From: Gammaproteobacteria bacterium
GTDB taxonomy: Bacteria > Pseudomonadota > Gammaproteobacteria > UBA6429 > Thiohalophilaceae
Assembly (NCBI GenBank): GCA_029880855.1
Contig: JAOUNS010000004.1
Span: 1-64,000 of the forward strand
Length of the DNA: 64,000 nt
Direction of reading: 5' to 3'
In this document: positions 50,470 through 60,046 of the stretch, one piece after another
Layout: each line of letters opens with the position of its first letter
Numbering within the stretch: position 1 is the stretch's first letter
Notes under the pieces: generated by a model
Told to the model about the DNA's origin: nothing
Seen by the model: the letters and a program-made list of their open reading frames with translations, nothing else
Databases searched by the model: none
Position numbers and translations under genes: made by a program

Positions 50470-51699
50470 ATGGCGCCCGTTCTGCATCGAAATACACTCG
50501 CACTCGTCCTGCCGGGGTTGTTGATTACCCTTGGTCTGCTGATGGTGAACAATCGGCTCGCGATGCCGGGCATTTTGGTCGACAGTAAATATTACCTGCC
50601 CTGGTTTTTTATTCTCCCTGCCGTCATCCTGGCACCGGCATTTCGACTCAGCCGCGAGTTCAACCTGCTGTTGATCCTCGGTCTGCTGTTCTGGACAGTG
50701 CAACATTTTATCTGGGCCAACAGTTTCCAGTTGGGTTATAACAAGACACTGATGTTTAACCTGCTGGCAGTTCTCGTGCCCCTGAATATTCTGGGCCAGA
50801 ATCTGCTGCTGGAACGCGGTAATTTCAGTCTGCCCGGACTAAAGCGTATCAGCCTGATCCTGTTGCAGATCCTGCTGGTCAGTTTCATCCTGTGGGCCGA
50901 TATTCGTTCGCTCAACAAAGTACTCGCGTTTAATCTGCTGGAGTTCCTCTGGCCGACCACAAGTGTTATGCCCGGAATGGCCAATACCCTGTTTGTGATC
51001 ACCGGCATGGTGCTGGGCTGGCGTTTCTATCGCGCACCGACCCTGCTGAACATTACCCAGCCGGCATTGCTGATTGCTGTCTGGATCGCGCTGTATTTCG
51101 CCAAACAATCGTTATACGGCTCACTGTTCATCAGTATCGCCGGCGGCATCCTGCTGTTGGCCATCATGCTCAACTCGTATAATCTGGCCTACATCGATGA
51201 ACTGACCAGCCTGCCATCACGCCGCGCTTTAAAACAGGAATTAATGTCTGTCGGAAATCGCTATTGCGTCGCCATGCTGGATATCGATCATTTTAAAAAA
51301 CTGAATGACACCTATGGCCACGATGTCGGTGATCAAATCCTGCGTATGGTCGCCAGTCGAATCCGGCGTTGCCCCGGTTGCAGTCGCGTCTATCGATATG
51401 GCGGCGAAGAATTCACTATCGTCTTCCCCAACAAAAACCTGGATGAAGCACGGGTGGCCGCCAAGGCGGTTTGTCAGAAAATTGCCGAGGCCCCTTTCAG
51501 CCTGCGCGGCAAACGCAGACCGCGTAAAAAGCCCGGCTTCATCGGCAAACCGGGACCGGTGAAAAAGATCGATGTCACGATCAGCATCGGTGTCGCACAA
51601 AAACGCGAAAAACACACCAATGCCCAGGAAGTTCTGAAAGATGCCGACAAGGCGCTCTATCGCGCCAAGGAAAGCGGCCGCAACCGGGTCTGTACATGA
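50470..51699 (+). CDS. Membrane diguanylate cyclase
   Basis: 409 residues. About seven hydrophobic segments fill the first 235 residues, then a GGDEF domain with the active signature RYGGEEF (GGEEF at 311-315), YIDELTSLPSRRAL and VAMLDIDHFKKLNDTYGHDVGD. It should synthesise c-di-GMP. The inhibitory RxxD I-site upstream of GGEEF is absent. A basic insert (RGKRRPRKKPGFIGKPGPVKK, about 346-366) in the GGDEF domain is unusual. It is a stand-alone inner-membrane protein, with an unknown ligand for the membrane sensor. Confidence 0.9.
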   Translation: MAPVLHRNTLALVLPGLLITLGLLMVNNRLAMPGILVDSKYYLPWFFILPAVILAPAFRLSREFNLLLILGLLFWTVQHFIWANSFQLGYNKTLMFNLLAVLVPLNILGQNLLLERGNFSLPGLKRISLILLQILLVSFILWADIRSLNKVLAFNLLEFLWPTTSVMPGMANTLFVITGMVLGWRFYRAPTLLNITQPALLIAVWIALYFAKQSLYGSLFISIAGGILLLAIMLNSYNLAYIDELTSLPSRRALKQELMSVGNRYCVAMLDIDHFKKLNDTYGHDVGDQILRMVASRIRRCPGCSRVYRYGGEEFTIVFPNKNLDEARVAAKAVCQKIAEAPFSLRGKRRPRKKPGFIGKPGPVKKIDVTISIGVAQKREKHTNAQEVLKDADKALYRAKESGRNRVCT

Positions 51700-51742
51700 A
51701 AGGATTGGTATTGCCCCACACCGGCAATACCGCTTGCACAGC

Positions 51743-52744
51743 TCAGGGCATGGATATCAGATGGAACATTTTGATCGTCTGTTCGCGGTACAAGCCGATA
51801 TCCGCCATTTTGATATTTGCGATGTGGTAACTGCTCCGTTCCGGAATCCCCTTGCTCACCGCCACATCATTACGTACCGGATACTCCAGATTGACATGGG
51901 AAAACATCTCCTGCCCCTTCACCGATAACAAAAACTCAAGAAACTTCACCGCTGCCGGAGTCTGTTTTGTATATCGACTGATTGCCACACCGGAGACATT
52001 CCATGCCACTCCCATGTCACTCGCCTTGTGATCAGGCAAAATAATTTTGATGGGTGCGGATGGATGTTTTTTCAGATAGTGGTAAACGTAGTAATGATTC
52101 ACCAAGCCCACGTCTTTCTCGCCTTTGGCGACGACGTCGACGATGTCTGAATGTTTTTTGTAGACTTTACCGCCGGTATTGTCCTTCACCGCCTTGAGCC
52201 ATTGCATCATTTTTTGTTCGCCAAGCGAACGCATATACACGGTCACCCCGGCGATAAAACTTTCATTTTCGCTGTTCGTCAGTCCCAAACGGTTTTTCAA
52301 TTGCGGTTTGGCCAGATCCTGGATCGAGCTGATGCTGTTGGCCAACGGACTTTGGCTGTTTACCACCAGCACCCGGCTTCGCCCGGACAAGCCCACCCAG
52401 TGGTTATTCATGCCGCGCAAATTCGCCGGCACACTCGACACCAGTCGGTCCGGCAGGGCCTGGAACAATTCCAGGGAATTACCCCGTTCCAGATTACCGG
52501 CATCATTACTGATATAGACATCCACGTCGGTCGACTCATGCTGCATGCTGAGCAGATTGAGCAAATAGGATGAGTTGCCACTTTGCAGCTTGACCTTGAT
52601 CCCGGTGGTGCGGGTGAATTCATCAATCACAGGCTGGATAAACTTCGGTTTGCGACCGGAATAGACCAGCAATTCTTCTTCGGCAGATGCCGTAGAACCA
52701 AGCATGGACAAACCGATGAGCAAAATCAGAGAACATCTTTGCAT
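51743..52744 (-). CDS. Iron(III) ABC-transporter substrate-binding protein (FbpA/FutA type)
   Basis: 333 residues with a Sec signal peptide (LILLIGLSMLGSTASA-EEE). The periplasmic-binding fold is recognised from ELLVYSGRKPKFIQPVIDEFTRTTGIKVKLQSG, the DVYISNDAGNLER block, and the iron-ligand Tyr pair in VNHYYVYHYL. It should deliver Fe(III) to an ABC importer. No permease or ATPase gene is near, so it is an orphan or pairs with a remote transporter. A Fur-like sequence lies upstream at 52882-52900. Confidence 0.9.
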   Translation of the reverse strand: MQRCSLILLIGLSMLGSTASAEEELLVYSGRKPKFIQPVIDEFTRTTGIKVKLQSGNSSYLLNLLSMQHESTDVDVYISNDAGNLERGNSLELFQALPDRLVSSVPANLRGMNNHWVGLSGRSRVLVVNSQSPLANSISSIQDLAKPQLKNRLGLTNSENESFIAGVTVYMRSLGEQKMMQWLKAVKDNTGGKVYKKHSDIVDVVAKGEKDVGLVNHYYVYHYLKKHPSAPIKIILPDHKASDMGVAWNVSGVAISRYTKQTPAAVKFLEFLLSVKGQEMFSHVNLEYPVRNDVAVSKGIPERSSYHIANIKMADIGLYREQTIKMFHLISMP

Positions 52745-52881
52745 AACGACTTACTACTCCATATAACACGGAAACAGCATAAACGCGGGCGCTTAAACCG
52801 CCTTCTTCGGGGACCGGAGCCGGCTCCCCTGTTCCTTAACAACGGTGCATATTCTACCCTATTAACCTTAATAAAAAAGCA

Positions 52882-52900
52882 GTTAATGATAAAAAAAATG
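52882..52900 (-). promoter_or_regulatory. Possible Fur box upstream of the iron-binding protein gene
   Basis: GTTAATGATAAAAAAAATG agrees with the 19-bp Fur consensus (GATAATGAT-A-ATCATTATC) at about 13 of 19 positions; the first half is good and the second weak. It is 138 bp ahead of the gene. The region is AT-rich, which raises the chance of a random match. Confidence 0.3.
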
Positions 52901-52983
52901 CCCCGGAGTGACTCTTCGGGTGCAGTTGGAGAAGCTGCGCAGAAATTTAACACCCCGGCAGGGGATGGCTGTCGGCCAAACCC

Positions 52984-55650
52984 TCAAGCCTGCCCCAGCA
53001 TCTTCCCCACCACCTCGTAGACATCTTTCGACAAACCGGTCTGGTTGAAGATACGTTGTAATTCCACCTGCATTAAATCACGCCGTTTCGCATCGTAACG
53101 CTTCCAGCGGGCCATGCCCTGAGCCAGCCGGGCCGCAATCTGTGGATTCACCGCATCCAGTTGCAGGACATAATCAGCCAGCAAGGTATAGCCTGCCCCG
53201 CTTGCTGCATGGAAGTGGTGGTTGCCCATGCAAAAGCGGCCAATTAATGCACGCACCTTGTTGGGGTTCCTGATACTGAAAGCCGGGTGTTGAGTCAGAC
53301 TCTGCACATGGGACAAGACCGCCGGCAGACGCGAACCGGCCTGCAGCGCCAGCCACTTGTCCACCACCAGCGAATCGTGTTGCCATTTGGCATAAAAGTC
53401 GGCCAGCGCAGCGGCACGTTGTGGAATATCAAAATGCACCAGCGCGCCCAAGGCCGCCATCACATCGGTCATGTTGTGTGCGGCATTAAACTGGCTGACA
53501 CACAATTCAATCGCCGCCGCCTCTTCTGTTTCCAGCAGATAGGCGAGTGCGATATTTTTCAAAGCGCGTTGCCCCATGGCCTGTGCATTAAACACAAAAG
53601 CAGCATCGCTTCGGTTATCCTGATATACCTGATAAAACTCCTCACGCAACGCCAGCGCCAGTTCGCGACGCATGAATTGGCGTACATGGTGGATCGCCTC
53701 TACATCGATCTCTTCCCGCTGCTCGGCGAGATAGTTTTCCGCAGGCAATGACAGGGCCAGTGCAGCCAGTGATTTATCCAGTTGTTTATCCTGCAAAACT
53801 TTTCTGAATGCATCGACAAACAGATTGGGGATCATCAGGACTTTATCGGCCCGATAATCATCCATCAGACCCAGCATGATATTTACCGCCAGTTGCTGCC
53901 CGGCTTCCCATCGATTGAATTCATTACTGTCATGGGCAAACAGAAACGCCAGTTCCTCATCACGGCGATCCATCCTGATATGTACCGGTGCGGAAAAATC
54001 CCGCAACAGGGAGGGCACCGGTTTGGCCGGGATATTTTCAAACACGAAGTCCTGTGCCGCATCCCTGACTTCCAAAACCCGCGTTGATGCACCCGGCCGG
54101 GATTCGCCCTGCAACTGTAACGGCAGGTCATTTCCCTGCTCGTCCAGCAAACCCACCGCCAGCGGAATATGGAACGGCAGCTTTTTCTCCTGGCCCGGCG
54201 TGGGCGGACAGACCTGTTCTACATGCAAGGTATATAGCTTTGTTGCCGCGTCGTATCGGTCAGTGATCGCCAGTTGCGGGGTGCCCGCCTGACTGTACCA
54301 GCGTTTAAATTGGCTGAGATCGATGTTGTTGCTGTCTTCCATGGCCTTGACGAAATCATCGGTGGTCACCGCCTGGCCGTCGTGACGCGAGAAATAGAGA
54401 TCAGTTCCCTTGCGGAAACCTTCCGCACCCAACAGGTTGCGTTGCATACGCACCACTTCCGCCCCCTTGTTATAGACGGTGACAGTATAGAAGTTGCTGA
54501 TCTCGATATAGTGATCCGGTCGCACCGGATGGGCCATGGGTCCGGCATCCTGCGGGAACTGGTGATTGCGCAATACATCCACATCATCAATCCGCTGTAC
54601 CGGACGTGAGTTGAGATCAGAGGAGAACTCCTGATCACGAAACACGGTAAAGCCTTCTTTCAAACTCAATTGAAACCAGTCACGACAGGTCACGCGATTC
54701 CCGGACCAGTTATGGAAATATTCGTGACCGATGATGCTTTGGATATTGTAATAGTCATGATCCGTGGCGGTGTCGGGGCTGGCCAGCACACAGGACGCGT
54801 TAAAGATATTCAGCCCCTTGTTCTCCATGGCGCCCATGTTGAAATCATTCACGGCGACAATCATAAAGATGTCCAGATCATATTCCCGCCCATAGGTCTC
54901 TTCATCCCACTGCATGGACTGTTTGAGACTCAACATGGCGTGCTCACACTTGTGATAGTTTTCCTCTTCCACATAGACCCGCAAGGTCACCACACGCCCG
55001 TGCATGGTGGTGAAGGTATCTTCGTGATACCGCAACTGCCCCGCCACGACAGCAAACAGATAACTGGGTTTCAGGGAAGGGTCATGCCATTTGGCAAAGT
55101 GGCGGCCGTTGTCCAGTTCACCCTGATCGATCAGGTTGCCATTGGATAACAGGACCGGGTAGATCTTTTTATCTGCAGCCAGTGTTACCGTGTAGGTGCT
55201 CATCACATCCGGCCGATCCGGGAACCAGGTAATCCGCCGAAAACCTTCCGCCTCGCACTGGGTACAGAGCATCTTGCCTGAATGGTACACACCTTCCAGC
55301 GCCGTATTGGCGCCGGGATGGATCCGGGTGGTGATGTTGAGACTGAATTGCTCCGGCACTTGCGAAACAGTCAGCTCCTCCCCCTGAATCTGATATTGTC
55401 CGGCAGATAGTTCTGTACCGTCCAGACGGACGGAGACGGTCTCCAGTTCGTTACCATACAGCACCAGTGGTGCAGGGTGATGGGGGTAATCCGGATTACG
55501 GCGCAATGACAAGGCCGACCTGACTTCTGTTGTGTCGGCATCCAGATCAAACTCGAACGCTGCTTCATCCACCAGATAGGCCGGCGGCAGGTAATCTTTC
55601 AAATAGATGGCACCTGGTGCAGCCGCCGGTTCGTTTGTGATATCAGCCAT
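52984..55650 (-). CDS. pepN: Aminopeptidase N (M1 family)
   Basis: 888 residues, normal for gammaproteobacterial PepN. Zinc site HEYFH at 309-313 with Glu332 as third ligand (LSLKEG), and the exopeptidase motif GAMEN at 273-277. It removes N-terminal residues from peptides in the cytoplasm. The C-terminal helical domain is present in full. The next gene on the same strand upstream is dinB (56-bp gap); no functional link is expected. Confidence 0.96.
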   Translation of the reverse strand: MADITNEPAAAPGAIYLKDYLPPAYLVDEAAFEFDLDADTTEVRSALSLRRNPDYPHHPAPLVLYGNELETVSVRLDGTELSAGQYQIQGEELTVSQVPEQFSLNITTRIHPGANTALEGVYHSGKMLCTQCEAEGFRRITWFPDRPDVMSTYTVTLAADKKIYPVLLSNGNLIDQGELDNGRHFAKWHDPSLKPSYLFAVVAGQLRYHEDTFTTMHGRVVTLRVYVEEENYHKCEHAMLSLKQSMQWDEETYGREYDLDIFMIVAVNDFNMGAMENKGLNIFNASCVLASPDTATDHDYYNIQSIIGHEYFHNWSGNRVTCRDWFQLSLKEGFTVFRDQEFSSDLNSRPVQRIDDVDVLRNHQFPQDAGPMAHPVRPDHYIEISNFYTVTVYNKGAEVVRMQRNLLGAEGFRKGTDLYFSRHDGQAVTTDDFVKAMEDSNNIDLSQFKRWYSQAGTPQLAITDRYDAATKLYTLHVEQVCPPTPGQEKKLPFHIPLAVGLLDEQGNDLPLQLQGESRPGASTRVLEVRDAAQDFVFENIPAKPVPSLLRDFSAPVHIRMDRRDEELAFLFAHDSNEFNRWEAGQQLAVNIMLGLMDDYRADKVLMIPNLFVDAFRKVLQDKQLDKSLAALALSLPAENYLAEQREEIDVEAIHHVRQFMRRELALALREEFYQVYQDNRSDAAFVFNAQAMGQRALKNIALAYLLETEEAAAIELCVSQFNAAHNMTDVMAALGALVHFDIPQRAAALADFYAKWQHDSLVVDKWLALQAGSRLPAVLSHVQSLTQHPAFSIRNPNKVRALIGRFCMGNHHFHAASGAGYTLLADYVLQLDAVNPQIAARLAQGMARWKRYDAKRRDLMQVELQRIFNQTGLSKDVYEVVGKMLGQA

Positions 55651-55706
55651 GTCTTTGCCTCGTCAATATTGATGTTGATGTGGTCGTCTGCACGACAATC
55701 TTTTAT

Positions 55707-56867
55707 CTAGTTATGTTTATCCGATGATGCCCGATGCAACATTGCCTTGCCAAAACGTGCATTGATGGCATCGGCCACCGCGTCGATCTTTTCCTTTTTT
55801 GGATCCGCTGCGGCAAACAGATCACCCTGTGTCGTCTGTACCGTTTCACTGTCAGTTAATTGACTGACACCCATGCCAATCAAACGCACTGCCTGGGGCA
55901 AGTGACAGTCAGCCAGTAATGTGCGCACCGCCTGCCAGAGCACATCGGTGGTCTGGCTGGGATGTTCAAGGGTAATCGAACGGGTGATTAAACGGAAATC
56001 GGCAAACCGAATCTTCAAATGCACGGTGCGCCCTTTCAGACCGGCCTGACGCAAGCGCCACCCCACCTGTTCGGTCAGTTGCAACAACCAGGATTGGAGG
56101 ATTTCGCGCTCATGGATATCCACCGCAAAGGTGGTTTCATTGGAAACAGACTTGGCCTGTCGTTCCGTCTCCACGGCACGCCTGTCACGCCCATGGGCCA
56201 GTTCCAGTAATTGGGCGCCATGTTTGCCAAAGTAATCCGTCATCAGGGCCGGGGGCAGATGCCGGACCTCACCGATGGTGCGCACCCCCAGTCGCTCGAA
56301 GACCTGGTGAGCGGCCTTGCCCACCCCCCACAGCCGACTGACCGGCAAGGGGTCCAAGAAGGCCTGCACCTGATCGGCCCGAATCACCACAAAACCATCC
56401 GGTTTGTCGATATCCGAGGCCAGTTTGGCCAGAAACTTGTTGGGGGCCACTCCCACCGAAGCAACCAGCTGCAATTCCTGCAAGATTTCGTCTTTGATGC
56501 GCCGGGCGATCACCTCGGCCGATCCATAGAGCTGCTCACTGGCACGAACGTCCAGGAAGGCCTCATCCAGCGCCAGCGGCTCAATCTGGGGGGTATATCG
56601 GCCAAAGACAGCCTGAATCTGCTCTGAGACCGCTGCATAGAGATCCATCCGCACCGGCAGCCGAACCAGCCCCGGACAGAGCCGGACAGCCCGTGACATG
56701 GGCATGGCGCTGTGAATACCGAATTCCCTTGCCTTGTAGTTGGCTGCCGAGACCACACTGCGGGATTCGGATGAGCCACCCACCACGACCGGCTGCCCGA
56801 CCAGTTCAGGCCGTTCGCGCTCCTCAACCGAGGCATAAAAGGCATCCATGTCAATGTGAATAATCAT
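55707..56867 (-). CDS. dinB: DNA polymerase IV
   Basis: 386 residues. Y-family translesion polymerase. Catalytic acids D6 (MIIHIDMDAFYASVE), D101 and E102 (LALDEAFLDV) are present, as are RRGVxxx-like ANYKAREFGIHSAMP and a helix-hairpin-helix region (FLDPLPVSRLWGVGKAAHQVFERLG). A C-terminal QGDLF sequence near residue 348 resembles a beta-clamp-binding motif, followed by about 36 residues. I find no LexA box in the 36-bp gap to the divergent gene, so SOS control is not evident. Confidence 0.95.
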   Translation of the reverse strand: MIIHIDMDAFYASVEERERPELVGQPVVVGGSSESRSVVSAANYKAREFGIHSAMPMSRAVRLCPGLVRLPVRMDLYAAVSEQIQAVFGRYTPQIEPLALDEAFLDVRASEQLYGSAEVIARRIKDEILQELQLVASVGVAPNKFLAKLASDIDKPDGFVVIRADQVQAFLDPLPVSRLWGVGKAAHQVFERLGVRTIGEVRHLPPALMTDYFGKHGAQLLELAHGRDRRAVETERQAKSVSNETTFAVDIHEREILQSWLLQLTEQVGWRLRQAGLKGRTVHLKIRFADFRLITRSITLEHPSQTTDVLWQAVRTLLADCHLPQAVRLIGMGVSQLTDSETVQTTQGDLFAAADPKKEKIDAVADAINARFGKAMLHRASSDKHN

Positions 56868-56903
56868 ACAGAATACTAAACCCTACGTTTTACCGGTCGA
56901 TAC

Positions 56904-57566
56904 GTGAAGCAGGATAGATGGAGTTATCAGGTCATGTATATTGCAACACCAAAGCCCGACTTCCTCAACCGGGAAAATGCAGAACAGGAGTTGGAAAGGT
57001 TACTGGCACAGCCGTCGGTCAGCGCCGCTCGCCCCTGTCCGGGTTGCCGTTTGCCGGTGAACTGCGGCACTGTTGCCGCCAATGACCCGCCCTGTCATGC
57101 CGGATGCGAGAATGCCCCACAGGCCCTCTCCAGCGAGCCGGAGCTCCACCCCATCGAAAAGGATGTGGTCGCCATCGTCTTTGAATTGACCGCACTCAGA
57201 CTCATCCAGCCCTGCTGGTCCTGTGAAGGCCATCTGGATGGCAGAGGTGAGCTATGGAAATTACCGCAGGTCAGCTTTTATGCGGCATCGCCACTGTATC
57301 CCAAGCTGATCTGCAACTACCTGACCCGCTTGCGACATCAAAAACAATTACATTATGTCTGGCAGGTCAATTTGGTGGATTATGGCCAGACCTGGAGTCC
57401 GGCCTATCAGATTGAGCCTTGCCTCAACCAGATCAGCAAACCTGTGGAACTGACACTGTTGCAGGAAGACTTGCGCAGCATCGGCAATAACCTGGCAGAG
57501 CAGATTAAACAGGAAGCCCGCCACATGTTGGCAAACATGCGCCGGGACACATCCACCTCGCTTTAA
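56904..57566 (+). CDS. Cys-rich protein of unknown function
   Basis: 220 residues; a start at 56934 (MYIATPKPDFLNRENAEQELERLL) is also reasonable. The N-terminal third has eight closely spaced Cys (CPGCRLPVNCG ... PPCHAGCENAPQ, later CWSCEGH), fitting one or two zinc-binding knuckles. The C-terminal part is helical. No signal peptide. It diverges from dinB at 36 bp. I do not recognise the family; no function is proposed. Confidence 0.75.
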   Translation: MKQDRWSYQVMYIATPKPDFLNRENAEQELERLLAQPSVSAARPCPGCRLPVNCGTVAANDPPCHAGCENAPQALSSEPELHPIEKDVVAIVFELTALRLIQPCWSCEGHLDGRGELWKLPQVSFYAASPLYPKLICNYLTRLRHQKQLHYVWQVNLVDYGQTWSPAYQIEPCLNQISKPVELTLLQEDLRSIGNNLAEQIKQEARHMLANMRRDTSTSL

Positions 57567-57600
57567 ATTATATTCTCAACTTTGCAGGGGCCGGATAGAG

Positions 57601-58293
57601 CTAGTTCCAGGTACTGTAAAAGCCGTGATACTTCAGCACCTTGGTGACGTATTTCTGGGTCTCGGGATAGGGCGGGATACCCGCATACTTCTTGACAGCC
57701 GTTTCACCGGCATTGTAAGCGGCAATCACATGGGAAAGTTTGTAATTGTATTTCACCAGCAAGTAACGCAGATGACGCACCCCGCCCTCAATATTCTGTC
57801 GGGGGTTATACAAATCATTGATGCCATACTTTTCCGCCGTTTCAGGCATCAGTTGCATCAGACCGGAAGCGCCCTTGTGTGAGGTGGCGTTGGGATTGAA
57901 TTCGGATTCAGTGTGGATTACAGCCTTGACCAGCGCCACATCGACGCCATAGCGATCCGCAGTCCGACGGATTAATTTTTCGTAATCGGCAACCCGGGCG
58001 GCTGTACGACGATCATATTTGTTTCTGACCTGTTGCCCCAACCCTGTGATGCCGCGGCTGGAACGGACCAGCTTGTAACGCGTGTCCGACATGCGTCGGT
58101 CAGAGATCATGCGACTGCCATCCGGTAATTGATACAGGAAATATGCCTTGCCGGCATAACTCACACCCGGCGCAAATATCCCCAATGCAGTGATCCCGGC
58201 CAGTACCAACTTGAAAGTTCGTCCTCGCAGGAGGTTTGTTAAGCAATGCATGCTGCCCATTAGTCCTGTTTCCTTGTACTTCCCAATCCCCAT
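57601..58293 (-). CDS. Lytic transglycosylase (SLT domain)
   Basis: 230 residues; starts at 58260 or 58251 would shorten the N-terminus before the signal peptide (LTNLLRGRTFKLVLAGITALGIF). A short DUF4124-like segment (YFLYQLPDGSRMISDRRM) precedes the SLT domain: catalytic Glu in AVIHTESEFNP, SHKGASGLMQLMPETAEKYG, NPRQNIEGGVRHLRYLL and HVIAAYNAGETAV. It cleaves peptidoglycan glycan strands in the periplasm. Confidence 0.92.
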   Translation of the reverse strand: MGIGKYKETGLMGSMHCLTNLLRGRTFKLVLAGITALGIFAPGVSYAGKAYFLYQLPDGSRMISDRRMSDTRYKLVRSSRGITGLGQQVRNKYDRRTAARVADYEKLIRRTADRYGVDVALVKAVIHTESEFNPNATSHKGASGLMQLMPETAEKYGINDLYNPRQNIEGGVRHLRYLLVKYNYKLSHVIAAYNAGETAVKKYAGIPPYPETQKYVTKVLKYHGFYSTWN

Positions 58294-58654
58294 ACCGGTA
58301 CTGGGTCATTTAGCTTATTTTTTGTAGGTGCTTATTTTCGCCATTCAGTTCCTTGACTGCAAGTCTTTTTTCAGAATAACAGTCTCTCTTTAAAGATATA
58401 CAAAAGCATCGGCACCGCCAATTCATGCACCCATACCAAGCAGCGGCGCCGATACTTCTTGCTTGATAGCAAGTTTTGTTCCGGTCCTGAAAAATAATAC
58501 TAACAGATTGAAATTACAATTCTTTTTGTAAATTCCCCCTTTCCCCGCCTGTACAATTCGTAAGCAAAGCCGACACCAAAGCACAAAATTTTGACGTCAG
58601 AGGGTCGACTCTTTTACCGTAGCCTTTCGTTTCGCACCAAACGGAGACCAACTG
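58294..58654. other. Non-coding region with hairpin between lytic transglycosylase and hydrolase genes
   Basis: 361 bp without a gene. An 11-bp inverted repeat with one mismatch (ATCGGCACCGC at 58408-58418 and GCGGCGCCGAT at 58443-58453) spans a 24-base loop; on the minus strand it is followed by TTTT. I looked for c-di-GMP and other riboswitch cores here and did not find one. Confidence 0.4.
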
Positions 58655-59359
58655 ATGCCCGCAACAGACAATGATCGGCCCTATCGTATCGACGCCCTGG
58701 AGTTGGGGCCGATGGAAAACTTTGTTTACCTGATCAGCGACAAGAAAACCGGGCGGGCGGCGGTGGTCGACCCGGCCTGGGAGGTGGATGAGGTTCTGAA
58801 GCTGGCCCGACAGCGCGGTGTCACTATCACCGATATCCTGCTCACCCACTCCCATCATGACCATATCAATGGAATTCAGCAGGTGCTGAATGCGCATGAT
58901 GCCCAACTACATCTTTGCAAGGCAGAGGCTGATTTCTGGGGCAAGGCGCTCACAACCCCAACCCTGCATCACGGTGGTGATATTATCCAATTGGGTGATA
59001 CAGCCATCGAGGTACTACATACCCCCGGCCACACGCCCGGTTCCGCCTGCTACAAGATCAACCATGACCTGATTACCGGCGATACCATGTTTGTGTTTGG
59101 CTGCGGCCGGTGCGATCTGGCCGGCGGTGATCCGGAACAGATGTTCGATACCCTGCGCAAACTGGGCCGACTGCCCGGCGACACCATCATCCACCCGGGC
59201 CATAATTATTCCGTCAAAGAAACCTCCACCATTGCGGAAGAGTGTGACGGTAACCCTTTCATGCATTTTCATGACAAACACAAATTTATTGAATACCGCA
59301 TGCACATTCATGACAAAGTGCGCAGCGATCCCTATGAGGCGGTAAAAAGGGAAGATTAA
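58655..59359 (+). CDS. Glyoxalase II-like metallo-beta-lactamase fold hydrolase
   Basis: 234 residues. Metal ligands H65, H67, D69, H70 (LTHSHHDHINGI), HTPGHTPGSACY, ITGDTMFVFGCGRCDLAGGDPEQMF and HPGHNYSVKE are as in GloB-type hydrolases. The C-terminal domain that in GloB binds the glutathione moiety is shortened to about 35 residues, so activity on S-lactoylglutathione is likely but not certain. Confidence 0.88.
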   Translation: MPATDNDRPYRIDALELGPMENFVYLISDKKTGRAAVVDPAWEVDEVLKLARQRGVTITDILLTHSHHDHINGIQQVLNAHDAQLHLCKAEADFWGKALTTPTLHHGGDIIQLGDTAIEVLHTPGHTPGSACYKINHDLITGDTMFVFGCGRCDLAGGDPEQMFDTLRKLGRLPGDTIIHPGHNYSVKETSTIAEECDGNPFMHFHDKHKFIEYRMHIHDKVRSDPYEAVKRED

Positions 59360-59474
59360 GCCTCACACATCGCCACGCAATTGCGCCTGATCATTGAACA
59401 CAAATTATTTGTGGAATAAAATATACACAAATTCGGCTGTCAGGATTTATCTTATAATAAGTAGTGGAATACGC

Positions 59475-59846
59475 ATGATTGATCGTTTAGCCCGTAACAA
59501 ACTTCTGCAGATAATTCGTGATTTCCAGTCCGGATTAATTGATAACTTTATGTTCGACGATGCCGCCTTCTCGATTAAAACCCGGGATCAGGCCGTGATC
59601 GGTATCCGCAAGCAGGTCTGGCATATCTATGACAAGTTCAACAATGCCGACCATAAAGGTATCTGGGCCCTGGGCGATGACGAAGTGGCCACAATCCACC
59701 AATATATATTGTTCCTGAAAACTGATTTTAAATGTCAGGAACCCACTGACGGCACGGATATGGATATCTGGCCCTTCAGCGATCTCAAGCAATTCAAGAC
59801 CGCCCTGTCAGACCCACTCTACCAGGAGCCGCCCATCCGAAATTGA
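59475..59846 (+). CDS. Small protein of unknown function
   Basis: 123 residues from ATG 59475. An in-frame ATG at 59394 would add 27 poorly conserved, AT-rich codons. No signal peptide. Helical at the N-terminus (MIDRLARNKLLQIIRDFQSGLIDNFMFDDA), with WHIYDKFNNADHKGIW and IWPFSDLKQFKTAL later. Isolated; no family recognised. Confidence 0.7.
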   Translation: MIDRLARNKLLQIIRDFQSGLIDNFMFDDAAFSIKTRDQAVIGIRKQVWHIYDKFNNADHKGIWALGDDEVATIHQYILFLKTDFKCQEPTDGTDMDIWPFSDLKQFKTALSDPLYQEPPIRN

Positions 59847-60046
59847 GACTGAAAATTTTGCCCATCTGTCCGATAAAGATGATTCAGTGGCCGGTGCAGT
59901 TAAAGCGCAGGCGTATGACAAATTGAGATCGCCGGCCGGACTCGAAATGGCTATACTAAAAACAGAAGCTTACTCACTATAAGTCTATTACAACTATTTT
60001 TCTCAGTAGCTTCTGTAGTGCCTAGACCTGAACGGGAGAATAACCA

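Noticed and set aside
56868-56903. A LexA box for dinB
   Set aside because: The 36-bp spacer has no CTGT-N8-ACAG dyad.
58294-58654. A riboswitch upstream of the lytic transglycosylase or the hydrolase
   Set aside because: The hairpin present does not match the conserved cores I know (c-di-GMP, TPP, cobalamin).
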